A stretch of 64,000 nt of DNA, taken from assembly GCA_947492175.1 (NCBI GenBank), contig CANLMQ010000016.1, forward strand, positions 1 to 64,000, read 5' to 3'. The notes below the pieces were generated by a model. That model was not told where the DNA came from, searched no databases, and saw nothing but the letters and a program-made list of their open reading frames with translations. The translations under genes and the position numbers were made by a program. Positions 41,976 to 51,432 of this stretch are shown here, piece by piece (position 1 is the first letter of the stretch; every line of letters starts with the position of its first letter). Origin of the DNA: an uncultured Draconibacterium sp. Lineage in GTDB: Bacteria > Bacteroidota > Bacteroidia > Bacteroidales > Prolixibacteraceae.

Positions 41976-44255
41976 ATGAAACTAAATATTTTTGGCAAGT
42001 TCATTGTCACACTATTAATATTTTCTAGTTGTTCGGTAACCCGGGAAGAAAGTACCCCAGGTATTAAATCAAATACAAATTTTGTTAATCCTTTTATTGG
42101 AACAGCGACCGTTGGACATACGTACCCAGCGGCAACATTACCTTTTGCAATGGTCCAGGTTGGTCCGGATACCGGAGATCGGGGATGGGACTGGTGTTCA
42201 GGTTACCATTCTCAGGATAGTTCAATAAAAGGATTTTCTCACATTCATTTAAGTGGAACAGGTGCCGCCGATATGGGGGATATCCTTTTTATGCCAGTTA
42301 TCGGAGAACCAGTTTTTGATCCTGGTAAAAAAGAAAATCCGGACACAGGTTATCGTTCACGATTTTCGCATGATTCAGAAATTGCAAAACCTGGATATTA
42401 TTCAGTTAAGCTGGATGATTATAACATCTTTGCCGAATTTACTTCTTCTCCACGTGTAGGTTTTCATCGATATACATTTCCTGAAAGTAAAAATGCAGGA
42501 ATGTTAATTGACCTTGATCACGGGATGGAAGATGTTACTGTTGAAGGTTCAATGACATTTGTTGATGATCAGACCATTACCGGATATAGAAATTCAAGTG
42601 GTTTTATAAAAGATCAACACATATATTTTTGTGCACGTTTCTCAAAACCGTTCGAAAAGTTTACCTCATTTGTTGATGGAGAGATTGGGAACAAAAAAGA
42701 ATTATCAGGTAAAGTTTGTAAAGGCTTTGTACATTTTGGAACATCCGGAGATGAAATAATATGTGTAAAAGTAGCTCTTTCAACGGTTAGTGAAGAAGGG
42801 GCCCTGAAAAATCTGGAAAAGGAAATTCCTGACTGGGATTTTGATAATACAAAGGAAGAGGCTGATAGAATCTGGAATGAATGCCTGTCAAAGATTGATG
42901 TAGAGACAATTAACGACGATCAGAAGACGATTTTTTATACCGCACTATATCATTGTCTGGTTTCTCCAAACCTGGTAACCGATGTTGATGGTGCATATCG
43001 GGGGTGGGATGGCAATGTGCATGAAGGTAACAGTTTACAGGATTTTTACACCAATTTTTCGTTATGGGATACCTATCGGGCAATTCATCCTTTATATGCT
43101 TTATTGTATCCCGATAAAAACATTGATTTTATTAAGTCTATGTTACAAAAGTATAAGCAAACAGGACAATTGCCTATAAATGAATATGGTTCGAATGAAA
43201 CGTATTGTATGATTGGTTATCATGCTGTCCCTGTTATTTCGGAAGCTATCCTGAAAGATCATAAAGGATTTAGTTATGAATTGGCATACGAGGCAATGAA
43301 ATCTATTGCAATGGATGATAGCCGTGGGATAGGGTATATGAAAGAGATGGAGTATATTCCGAGTGAACTAGAGAGTAATTCAGTCTCAAAAGTGTTAGAG
43401 TATGCTTACAATGACTGGTGTATCTCGCGGGTTGCAAAAAAGCTGTGGAAAATGGATGATCATGCTTATTTTTCTAACAGAGCAAAATTTTTTAAAAATC
43501 AGTATGATATAACAACAGGCTTTATGCGAGGGCGACATGCTGACGGAAGTTGGGTAACTCCTTTTAATCCGAAATCTGTTTCAATTCTTAATCAGGGCGA
43601 TTTTACAGAAGGAAATTCGTGGCAGTACAGTTTTTATGTTCCTCAGGATGTAAACACATTAATTGAATTAATGGGGGGCGATGAGAAATTCTGTACCAAA
43701 TTGGATACTTTATTTAACACCGAGCCAAGCCTTGATAATGAAAGGGCATGGGATGTTACCGGATTGATTGGACAGTATGCTCACGGGAATGAACCCAGTC
43801 ATCATATTGCATATTTGTATAACTATGCAGGTAAGCCGTGGAAAACACAGGAAGTGGTTAACGAAATTAAAATGACACAGTACAGCAGCTCAAGAGATGG
43901 ATTGTGCGGAAATGACGATTGCGGACAAATGTCAGCCTGGTACATTTTTGGCTCATTGGGATTTTACCCTGTAACTCCTGGCATGGATTATTATGTAATT
44001 GGAAGCCCATCGGTAAAAAGTGCAAAATTACATTTACCAAACGGGAAAGAGTTTATCGTGAAAGCAGCAAATGTGTCAGAGAGCAATTATTATATTCAAT
44101 CGGTACTGCTCAACGGGCAAAACTATACTAAATCATTTTTGAATTATAATGATATTCAAAAAGGCAGTATTCTTGAATTCAATATGGGAAATACGCCGCA
44201 AAAAGAATGGGCAATAAAATCTAACGAAAGGCCTTTTTCAAAAAATACCGATTAG
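41976..44255 (+). CDS. GH92 alpha-mannosidase (canonical active site), lipoprotein
   Basis: Calcium-dependent exo-alpha-mannosidase. The 759-residue protein has a lipoprotein signal (MKLNIFGKFIVTLLIFSSCS, lipobox FSSC), so it is likely anchored to the outer membrane or periplasmic face. GH92 signatures are NPFIGTATVGHTYPAATLPFAMVQVGPDTG at the start, GFSHIHLSGTGAADMGD, and HGNEPSHH, where Glu606 is the expected general acid. The Asp pair Asp647-Asp648 in GNDDCGQMSAWY supplies the base. GH92 members cleave alpha-1,2, -1,3, -1,4 or -1,6 mannose links, and specificity is not predictable here. Confidence 0.95.
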   Translation: MKLNIFGKFIVTLLIFSSCSVTREESTPGIKSNTNFVNPFIGTATVGHTYPAATLPFAMVQVGPDTGDRGWDWCSGYHSQDSSIKGFSHIHLSGTGAADMGDILFMPVIGEPVFDPGKKENPDTGYRSRFSHDSEIAKPGYYSVKLDDYNIFAEFTSSPRVGFHRYTFPESKNAGMLIDLDHGMEDVTVEGSMTFVDDQTITGYRNSSGFIKDQHIYFCARFSKPFEKFTSFVDGEIGNKKELSGKVCKGFVHFGTSGDEIICVKVALSTVSEEGALKNLEKEIPDWDFDNTKEEADRIWNECLSKIDVETINDDQKTIFYTALYHCLVSPNLVTDVDGAYRGWDGNVHEGNSLQDFYTNFSLWDTYRAIHPLYALLYPDKNIDFIKSMLQKYKQTGQLPINEYGSNETYCMIGYHAVPVISEAILKDHKGFSYELAYEAMKSIAMDDSRGIGYMKEMEYIPSELESNSVSKVLEYAYNDWCISRVAKKLWKMDDHAYFSNRAKFFKNQYDITTGFMRGRHADGSWVTPFNPKSVSILNQGDFTEGNSWQYSFYVPQDVNTLIELMGGDEKFCTKLDTLFNTEPSLDNERAWDVTGLIGQYAHGNEPSHHIAYLYNYAGKPWKTQEVVNEIKMTQYSSSRDGLCGNDDCGQMSAWYIFGSLGFYPVTPGMDYYVIGSPSVKSAKLHLPNGKEFIVKAANVSESNYYIQSVLLNGQNYTKSFLNYNDIQKGSILEFNMGNTPQKEWAIKSNERPFSKNTD

Positions 44256-44489
44256 CAGTATACGAAACAAAATCGTTATTGGCCTTACTTATATTTTGGG
44301 TATCTATCCAAATTATTTCATAAGGGATTTTCCCTCGGTGTTATGAAATTTCTTTGCTTGTATTTAGTTGTTTGTGAGATTGGTAATATGTTGTAATATA
44401 CGTGATTGGAGGAGGTTTTTGAGAAAATATTTTAAGAGTAAAAATTTTAATGGATGTGAAAATAGCAGCATTCCGGTAAATATAAAAAT

Positions 44490-46748
44490 ATGATAAGAAC
44501 ATTATTTATAGTAATATTTTTTCTTCCTTTTTTAGCTGTTGATAAGGAGGAAAAACCTGTTGATTATGTCGATCCGTTTATTTGTACACAAGGAGATCAC
44601 GGGCACTGGCATCCGGCAGCATTAGTTCCTTTTGGATTGGTAAAACTGGGCCCGGACACTTACCCAGGGAGTTTGACTGCTGACGGGGATTTCGCCCATT
44701 CCGGTTATGACTATTCGGATAAGCAGATACGCGGTTTCAGTCATTTTCGAAAAGGTAGCTCGGGGGGAACTGCCATTTGCGACCGGGCAGGTTTGCTTTC
44801 GATTATTCCGTTTGCCAACAAGCACAATGAGTCTTTTTTTAAAAGCCCTGTTGCAGATATCGATAAAACTTCAGAAAAAGCAAAACCAGGATATTATTCG
44901 GTACAGTTGGATAAGGAAGAAATTCTGGCAGAATTGACATCTTCAGTGCATGTGGGATTACATCGTTATACCTTCCCAAAAGGGAAAAATGCAAAATTGT
45001 ATCTCTACGAAGGGAATCAGCAACGGTCAGTAAAAATCTCCGGGGCTCCAAAAGGGGCGCATGTTATCGAGGGAGAACAACAAACTTACTATGGGTCTAT
45101 TTTTTTTACTGTCCATTTTAACTTGCCCATAGCCAATGTAAAAACCTGGAATGCCGAAATAATAAAAGATACAGACAATTTGTACAAACAGGATGCAGGA
45201 GGGTGGATTCTTGATTTCGGCGATCTGAAAGGGAAACAACTCCTCGTAAAAGTGGGGGTTTCCCATACAAGTATCGAGGCAGCCCGGAATAATCTGGAAT
45301 CAGAATGCCCCCTTTGGAGCTTTGCTTCATTGCAAAAGAAATCAAACAACGATTGGAATGAAGTACTTAAAAAAATTATTGTCGAGGGGGATAAAGAGTA
45401 TAAAACCATTTTTTATACGGCGCTTTATCATACCTGTTTCTTACCTGTAAATATGACGGATGTTGAGGGGACTTACCCCGGGCTTGATCTTAAAAACCAC
45501 AAAGCCGACGGGTATATTCATTACGACAATTATGCTTTCTGGGACTCATTCCGGACTAAATATCCGCTGTACAGTTTGTTTCAGCCTGCCGTTTACCGTG
45601 ATATTGTCAAGTCGCTGAGTAATATTTACAAACAGGCAGACAACTGGGATCCATTTCCGGACAGTGAGCATCCTCCACATGGAGAGAAAAGTTTCCTGGC
45701 ACAAGGAAAGGACGGTTACCTGGTGACAAGTACGTGCCGGCACGAGCACATGATTATGGTTATGGCAGATGCCTATTTTAAAGGATTGTTTGACGTTGAT
45801 GTTCAGGAGGTATATCCTTATTTAAAACAGGAAGTATTACTCCAGATGCCTGAAAAGTATGATAAAATTGGCTTCATTCCTAAACGTCCTGACCAAACGG
45901 GCGAATATTGCTGGGATAACTGGTGCCTGGCCCAGGTGGCTAAAGATATTGGGAAGCAGGAAGATTATCAGTATTTTATGAAGCGGGCTGATTATTGGAA
46001 GAATACCTGGGACAGTTCCATTAGGTATTTCCGTGCGCGGGCAGCTGATGGTTCCTGGCTCGATTTTCCTGAAGACCCGGCAATGAATCGTGAAAGGTAC
46101 ACTTACGAAGGATCCAAATGGCACTGGCGCTGGAATGTATTGCACGACATGCCCGCGTTAATCAGCGCTTTTGGTGGGGAAGAAGCTTTTGTAAAAGAAT
46201 TGAGCTATTTCTTCGATAACGATTTATACACCGCCGGGAACCAGATTGACCTGCAGGCCCCTTTCCTGTTCAATTACAGCGGGGCGCCCTGGCTTACCCA
46301 GAAGTGGGTTCGTAAAATTCTTATGGAGCCCATTGTGCAAAAATACGGGACGCATGATTTTTTCCCTGAGCCCATTTTCGACAGGGTATATAAAACTACC
46401 CCGGATGGGTACCTGGAAGAGATGGATGACGATTACGGGTGCATGTCGGGATGGTTTGCAATGAGCGCCATGGGACTGTTTCAGGTTTGTCCGGGAGATC
46501 CGGTCTACCAGATTACCGCGCCCATCTTTAAAAGTGTAAAGATTGAACTGGATGATCCTGGTTATCCGGGTAAAGAATTTATAATCAAAGCCGCAAAACT
46601 GAGTAAAATCAATATGTATATCCAATCGGCCAGACTGAACGGGAAGCCATTAAATCGTTCCTGGATTTCCCACAAAGAACTGGTAAACGGGGGAGAGTTG
46701 ATTTTTGAAATGGGGTCTGAACCCAACAGAAAGTGGGGAATAAACTAG
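44490..46748 (+). CDS. GH92 family, general-acid Glu replaced by Gln; candidate mannosyl-phosphate hydrolase
   Basis: A 752-residue GH92 homologue with a short signal (MIRTLFIVIFFLPFLA). It aligns with the upstream GH92 in the N-terminal DPFICTQGDHGHWHPAALVPFGLVKLGPDT and in DDDYGCMSGWFAMSAMG, where Asp647-Asp648 are kept. The HGNEPSHH segment of the other copy is AGNQIDLQ here, so the general acid Glu is Gln585. The same Glu to Gln change is known from the GH92 enzyme that removes mannose linked through phosphate, whose good leaving group needs no acid. This one is therefore proposed to cleave mannosyl-phosphodiester links, inferred. Its GC content is visibly higher than that of its sibling. 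Confidence 0.85.
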   Translation: MIRTLFIVIFFLPFLAVDKEEKPVDYVDPFICTQGDHGHWHPAALVPFGLVKLGPDTYPGSLTADGDFAHSGYDYSDKQIRGFSHFRKGSSGGTAICDRAGLLSIIPFANKHNESFFKSPVADIDKTSEKAKPGYYSVQLDKEEILAELTSSVHVGLHRYTFPKGKNAKLYLYEGNQQRSVKISGAPKGAHVIEGEQQTYYGSIFFTVHFNLPIANVKTWNAEIIKDTDNLYKQDAGGWILDFGDLKGKQLLVKVGVSHTSIEAARNNLESECPLWSFASLQKKSNNDWNEVLKKIIVEGDKEYKTIFYTALYHTCFLPVNMTDVEGTYPGLDLKNHKADGYIHYDNYAFWDSFRTKYPLYSLFQPAVYRDIVKSLSNIYKQADNWDPFPDSEHPPHGEKSFLAQGKDGYLVTSTCRHEHMIMVMADAYFKGLFDVDVQEVYPYLKQEVLLQMPEKYDKIGFIPKRPDQTGEYCWDNWCLAQVAKDIGKQEDYQYFMKRADYWKNTWDSSIRYFRARAADGSWLDFPEDPAMNRERYTYEGSKWHWRWNVLHDMPALISAFGGEEAFVKELSYFFDNDLYTAGNQIDLQAPFLFNYSGAPWLTQKWVRKILMEPIVQKYGTHDFFPEPIFDRVYKTTPDGYLEEMDDDYGCMSGWFAMSAMGLFQVCPGDPVYQITAPIFKSVKIELDDPGYPGKEFIIKAAKLSKINMYIQSARLNGKPLNRSWISHKELVNGGELIFEMGSEPNRKWGIN

Positions 46749-46772
46749 CGACCAATTAATAATATAGTTAAT

Positions 46773-49700
46773 ATGGATTTAAACAGAGCTAAAATACTTT
46801 TATTGCTGTTCTTACTAGTACTTACAGTTTCATTTATAACAGTAACAAAATGCAATGCAACTATTGCACAAGCTTCGGTTGTTCCAAACGAATTCATTAA
46901 AGAGTGGATACTATGCGGGCCATTTGCGCCTGATTTTGACGGAAATGACAAAACCGGCCAGATACGTTACACAACCGACTTTTTGCAAGCTGCGGGAGGG
47001 GAAAAAGTGACCGGTTTTTTTGAAGGGCAGGAACTTTCTTTCCATGGGAAAAAATACCAGTGGAAAAAGTTTCATTCTGCTGAGCCTTATGTTGACCTGA
47101 AGTCGGTTTACGGAGAGTGCCCGTTTACAACGGTATATGCAGCTTGTGAGATTAAGTCTGAAAGTGATCGGGAGGCCTGGTTGGGAGCCGGGAGCGACGA
47201 TGGTATAAAAGTCTGGCTGAACGGTAAAATGGTTTGGGAAAACCAGAGCAACCGGTTTGCCAGCCTCGACGAAGATATGTTTCCGGTAAAATTTAAAAAG
47301 GGCAGAAATTTTATCTTGCTGAAAATTATCCAATCTACAGGGGGCTGGGGCTTTTATCTGCGGTTTATCGATCCTGAATTGCGTCTGGCAGAACTGACCT
47401 CTATGTCGTTGCCCGGCGTTAATGCAGAAGAAACAGAAAAGGGCACACTTCGGGTGGTTATAGGTGAAAAATCCATTTATGCCGCGCAGGGGCACAAATT
47501 CGAATCCGATGTTATTCTTAAAGATACGGAAGGAAATATCCTTGTTTCTGAAAAAGGGGGTATAGGCCAACCTTTTGAAATCCCGGTAAAGGATTTAAAA
47601 GATGGTTTGTACCATATCCATGCAGACTTTCATTTAGGGGCTAAAAAACTGCCCCTTGAAACGATTTCCTATTACCACGGACAGAAAAGCGTCCGGTTGT
47701 CGGGCTACGAAGGAGACGGGCAAAAAAAATGCTTGTATGTGAAGGTTTGGGATAAAAATTTTAATGAGATTGAGGGCGCTTTGAATGAACTCAGTTCAGG
47801 AGAATATACTTTTTTAAGGCCGGATATCCGGGATGTCCGGTTTCAGGTATTATTGGATGTGCCGTCATTGGGACGCCGGTGGTTTCTCGTTGATAATAAA
47901 GGGTGGGGATATAATTTTTCAGTAGAAGAACCCTCCCGTTTGGATTTACCTCTGGAGGCGTTAAAGTGTCTTTCTGCCAAATTACAAAAGGCATTACAAA
48001 ATCCGGAAGAACTACCGGAGTGGTATGAAAATTTTTTGAAAAATAAACTAAATTCTTTTGATCCGGAACAAGTAAATATCAGTCCGCAGGAGGTTTATGC
48101 GGCTTTGGAGCGGTTATCTGCCTGTAAATATAAACTCTCTCAAAAGTCGGGGTTTAATATTTGGGCGGCTTCAGCAATGGAAAAGATAGGCCGGGAAGAG
48201 CCTCTTCCTGAGGATAAACTGGATGCTGTGCATGTGGCATTAGCAAAAAATGAGTACGAAGCAGTTCAGGTAATTATTCGACCTGAAAAAGAGATGATTG
48301 AATGGGAGATAGAGGCTAGCTCGTTCACTTCTGAAAGTGGGGATGTGCTGGATGCATCGAACATATCTTTCAACAGGGTGGAATATGTTGAGGTGGAAAT
48401 GCCGTCAAACGCGGCCGTAACTGTCCTTAACGATAAGTACATTAAAATTGCTAAGAATGAGGAATCATTCGGTACTCCAGGAATGTGGCCCGACCCATTG
48501 CCATTTATGGATGGGGCGTTTGATGCCCAGGCAAACAAAAATACACCGGTATGGATTACCGTTTATGCTCCGGCAGGTCAGCCGGGCGGTATTTACAGCG
48601 GAAAGATTGTAGTCAAATCAAAGGGGAAGGTGGTTTCAACGGTTCCCCTTGAGGTAGAAGTTTTTGGTTTTGTGTTGCCGGAAGCAACCAACACAGCAAC
48701 AGCTTATGGAGTAAATGTTAACGGGCAATACCACGGGCCGCTGACAAGCGAACAAAACTCACAAGTTTACGACCTGTATACAAAATTTTGTGCTGCGCGT
48801 CGTATTACACCCTATGCCCCGCATCAATACGCCAATTTTAGTTATACGCTGGAAGGTACCCCCAAAAGAGCAGTCCTCGATTTTACAAAATTCGATGCAG
48901 CTATGGCAACCTGGCTTGATGAATTCAATTTAACGTCATTCAATATGGGTGGATTGCCGGGGGCTATTGATGGCCACTCCCGCTACACAGATGAGTATAA
49001 CCGTTTGTTTACAGATATCTATTCACAGGTGCAGGAACATTTACGCGAAAAAGGATGGCTGGGAAAGGCTTACTGGTACTGGACAGATGAACCGGCAAAA
49101 GATAGTTACGCTGAGGTTAACAAAGGGCTGGAACTGTTAAAGTCGGCTTGCCCGGATATTCGCCGGTTGCTAACACTTCACCTTGAACCGGCTCCGGTCA
49201 ATTATTTTTATGACAACGTAAATCTGTGGGTTCCCGTAATGGATTGGTACGATGTGCAAAAAGCCCGGGCCCGGCAAAAACTTGGGGAAACGGCATGGTG
49301 GTATGTTTGCTGTGTTCCCAAAGGGCCTTATCCCGGTAATTTTATTGACCATCCGGCTATTAATCACCGCATACGATATTGGATGATGGACAAATATGAC
49401 GTTCAGGGAGATTTATATTGGCGTATAACTTATTGGGATCGCCACAATCCCTGGGAGCAGGCCATGTCTATAAACGATAAAGGTTCAGGAATATGGGGAA
49501 ATGGCGACGGTATTTTGGTTTATCCGCCTCGCCGGGAAAAATCGTCGGTGCCAATTATTGAGCCGCCCGTCTCCTCCATCCGCCTGGAATGTATTCGCGA
49601 TGGCCTGGAAGATAAAGAATATTTATTCATGCTTTCGGATATTGCTAACACTGGCTCACAACACAGCAACAGGGCAAAATCAGTCCTTCAGGATTCGCAC

Positions 49701-49799
49701 GATGGTTTAGTACAAAGTATGACCTGTTATGAACAGAATGTAGCGGTATTGCAGGCAATCCGCTACAGGGCGGCACATATTATAGCAGGAGATATCTGA
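46773..49799 (+). CDS. DUF4091/GH123-like secreted protein
   Basis: A 1008-residue exported protein (signal KILLLLFLLVLTVSFITV). A PA14-like or beta-sandwich segment (about 40-205; CEIKSESDREAWLGAGSDDGIKVWLNGKMVW) precedes beta-rich domains, and a catalytic (beta/alpha)8-like domain with WYWTDEPAKDSYAEVNKG is near residue 768. The C-terminal DUF4091 segment includes RITYWDRHNPW and RLECIRDGLEDKEYLFML. The Asp-Glu pair in WTDEP corresponds to the catalytic pair used by GH123 beta-N-acetylgalactosaminidases, so removal of a HexNAc-type residue is possible. It follows the GH92 gene by 24 bp. Confidence 0.8.
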   Translation: MDLNRAKILLLLFLLVLTVSFITVTKCNATIAQASVVPNEFIKEWILCGPFAPDFDGNDKTGQIRYTTDFLQAAGGEKVTGFFEGQELSFHGKKYQWKKFHSAEPYVDLKSVYGECPFTTVYAACEIKSESDREAWLGAGSDDGIKVWLNGKMVWENQSNRFASLDEDMFPVKFKKGRNFILLKIIQSTGGWGFYLRFIDPELRLAELTSMSLPGVNAEETEKGTLRVVIGEKSIYAAQGHKFESDVILKDTEGNILVSEKGGIGQPFEIPVKDLKDGLYHIHADFHLGAKKLPLETISYYHGQKSVRLSGYEGDGQKKCLYVKVWDKNFNEIEGALNELSSGEYTFLRPDIRDVRFQVLLDVPSLGRRWFLVDNKGWGYNFSVEEPSRLDLPLEALKCLSAKLQKALQNPEELPEWYENFLKNKLNSFDPEQVNISPQEVYAALERLSACKYKLSQKSGFNIWAASAMEKIGREEPLPEDKLDAVHVALAKNEYEAVQVIIRPEKEMIEWEIEASSFTSESGDVLDASNISFNRVEYVEVEMPSNAAVTVLNDKYIKIAKNEESFGTPGMWPDPLPFMDGAFDAQANKNTPVWITVYAPAGQPGGIYSGKIVVKSKGKVVSTVPLEVEVFGFVLPEATNTATAYGVNVNGQYHGPLTSEQNSQVYDLYTKFCAARRITPYAPHQYANFSYTLEGTPKRAVLDFTKFDAAMATWLDEFNLTSFNMGGLPGAIDGHSRYTDEYNRLFTDIYSQVQEHLREKGWLGKAYWYWTDEPAKDSYAEVNKGLELLKSACPDIRRLLTLHLEPAPVNYFYDNVNLWVPVMDWYDVQKARARQKLGETAWWYVCCVPKGPYPGNFIDHPAINHRIRYWMMDKYDVQGDLYWRITYWDRHNPWEQAMSINDKGSGIWGNGDGILVYPPRREKSSVPIIEPPVSSIRLECIRDGLEDKEYLFMLSDIANTGSQHSNRAKSVLQDSHDGLVQSMTCYEQNVAVLQAIRYRAAHIIAGDI

Positions 49800-49838
49800 G
49801 GTTAATGATGGTAAAATATAATCGAATAAAATAGAACG

Positions 49839-50612
49839 ATGAAAAACTGTAGTTCAAAAATTAACTGGGGAAATAAGCTTATTTTATTAGCTGTGGTCGT
49901 TATCTTAGGTGCTTGTCAACTTCCAAAGGATAATAGCCCCGAAGATTCCAGGGACAATATTGTTGTTGTCAACCACCGTGGCGCCAATCGTTTAGCTCCT
50001 GAATGTACTTATGCGGCGGCAAAAAAATCAATAGAGCATGGGGCTACTTATATTGAGATTGACATACGTCGGAGCAAAGACGGGGTGTACTATATTTTAC
50101 ATGACCGACAGCTTGATCGAACCACAAACGGTTCCGGGTTAATTTCTGAAACAGAATCGACCGTAATTGATACACTTGATGCAGGGGCTTGGTTTGCCCA
50201 TAAATATAAAGGAGAAAAGGTTCCGCGGTTAAGGGAATTTCTTCAGTGGGTAAAAGGAAAGGCAAAAGTCTATTTCGATGTAAAAGATGTGTACCTGAAA
50301 GATTTTATCCCCATTGTGTATGAGTATGGTTTTGAAAATGAATGCTTTTTCTGGTTCTCTGATTGGGATCTTGCTAAAGAATTCAGGGTGGCGCATCCGC
50401 ACCTGGCATTAAAAGTAAATGCATATTCTGTGGAGGCGCTTGATTCATTGAAGCGAATCTATAATCCGCAAATTATTGAATGTTCAGTGGATAATCTAAC
50501 GAAAGAGTTTATGCATTCATGCCGGGAAAAAGGGATGAAGATTATGACCTGGATTCCGGGCAATGATTGGGGCCCTACTGTATGGCTATTGACAAGAAGG
50601 TTGATATGGTAA
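49839..50612 (+). CDS. GDPD domain 1, lipoprotein; frameshifted 5' half of a tandem GDPD gene
   Basis: Glycerophosphodiester phosphodiesterase domain. A lipoprotein signal (LILLAVVVILGACQLP, lipobox ILGAC) is followed by HRGANRLAPECTYAAAKKSIEHG (catalytic His and Glu), EIDIRRSKDGVYYILHD, and a TIM-barrel body. The frame runs through MTWIPGNDWGP and then into VWLLTRRLIW and a stop, which is not a family end. The expected ending, KKVDMVNIDNPDVF, is found in the -1 frame, which also encodes a second GDPD domain. The two ORFs are thus one gene interrupted near 50570. The domain lacks only its last strand. Confidence 0.85.
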   Translation: MKNCSSKINWGNKLILLAVVVILGACQLPKDNSPEDSRDNIVVVNHRGANRLAPECTYAAAKKSIEHGATYIEIDIRRSKDGVYYILHDRQLDRTTNGSGLISETESTVIDTLDAGAWFAHKYKGEKVPRLREFLQWVKGKAKVYFDVKDVYLKDFIPIVYEYGFENECFFWFSDWDLAKEFRVAHPHLALKVNAYSVEALDSLKRIYNPQIIECSVDNLTKEFMHSCREKGMKIMTWIPGNDWGPTVWLLTRRLIW

Positions 50613-51397
50613 ACATTGATAATCCTGATGTTTTTGAAGGGATGCTGAAAAATAAAGGAGAGGTAAAAGGGTATAAGCTGATTGCCCATCGGGGTGGTAT
50701 TGTAGAAGGGAAGTACAATGAATTTGATCCTGCTTCAATTCAGGCTGCCATTGATCAGGGATATTACATGCTGGAGATCGATGTCAGGGAGACAAAAGAT
50801 GGGGAACTGATTGTTAACCATGACGATAATTTTAACCAGTTTTTTAATGACCCACGCAGGGTAAGTGAGATGACCTGGACGGAAATCAGAAAATTAAAAT
50901 CAGAAAACGGAAACTATCATCCGCCATCCTTTGAACAGGTGGCAGAAATGTGTGCCGGAAAAGTAGAAATGATGATAGATGTGAAAGCCGATAACTCATC
51001 CCCTGAATTTTACCGGAAGCTTGAAGAAATAATGGAGAAATATAATTTGCTTGAAGGAGCATATTTTATCGATAATGAAGCCAGAAAGTATTTATGGGGG
51101 AAAGCCAAATTTATGATCCGGGCTCCCGAGGCCGGTTTAATCCGTAAGAAATTTGAGAACGGAGAAGATGTTTCCTGTCATTATTTTCTGTTTGATGCAG
51201 GAACACGGTTAACCTCTTCTCTGGTTAAAATGTGCCAAAAAGCAAATATAACCGTGGTTCCTTCAGTGAATTTTGGTCACTACCATTTTGAGGATGCAGG
51301 AAGAGGGGCCAAACGCGACATTGAATTTTTAAAAGCCTGCGGGGTGACAGAATTTCAAATTGATTCTGATTTTGATGCTTGGTTACCAACTAAATAG
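50567..51397 (+). CDS. GDPD domain 2; frameshifted 3' half of a tandem GDPD gene
   Basis: This 276-residue frame first completes GDPD domain 1 (AIDKKVDMVNIDNPDVFEGMLKNKG), then encodes a second GDPD barrel starting at LIAHRGGIVEGKYNEFDPASIQAAIDQG with EIDVRETKDGELIVNHDDNF and VEMMIDVKADNS. It has no signal peptide of its own, and its nominal start is a TTG inside the upstream domain, both arguing against an independent gene. If the frame is restored, one protein of about 519 residues results with both domains exported on one lipoprotein signal. Alternative: independent initiation at ATG 50582. Confidence 0.8.
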   Translation: MGPYCMAIDKKVDMVNIDNPDVFEGMLKNKGEVKGYKLIAHRGGIVEGKYNEFDPASIQAAIDQGYYMLEIDVRETKDGELIVNHDDNFNQFFNDPRRVSEMTWTEIRKLKSENGNYHPPSFEQVAEMCAGKVEMMIDVKADNSSPEFYRKLEEIMEKYNLLEGAYFIDNEARKYLWGKAKFMIRAPEAGLIRKKFENGEDVSCHYFLFDAGTRLTSSLVKMCQKANITVVPSVNFGHYHFEDAGRGAKRDIEFLKACGVTEFQIDSDFDAWLPTK

Positions 51398-51432
51398 GAC
51401 TTCTAAATAATAATAGAATAAAATTGAAAGAC

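Noticed and set aside
50567..51397. Second GDPD ORF as an independent, translationally coupled gene
   Set aside because: Its first 30 residues are the missing end of the upstream GDPD domain and it lacks an export signal, so a frameshifted tandem gene fits better.
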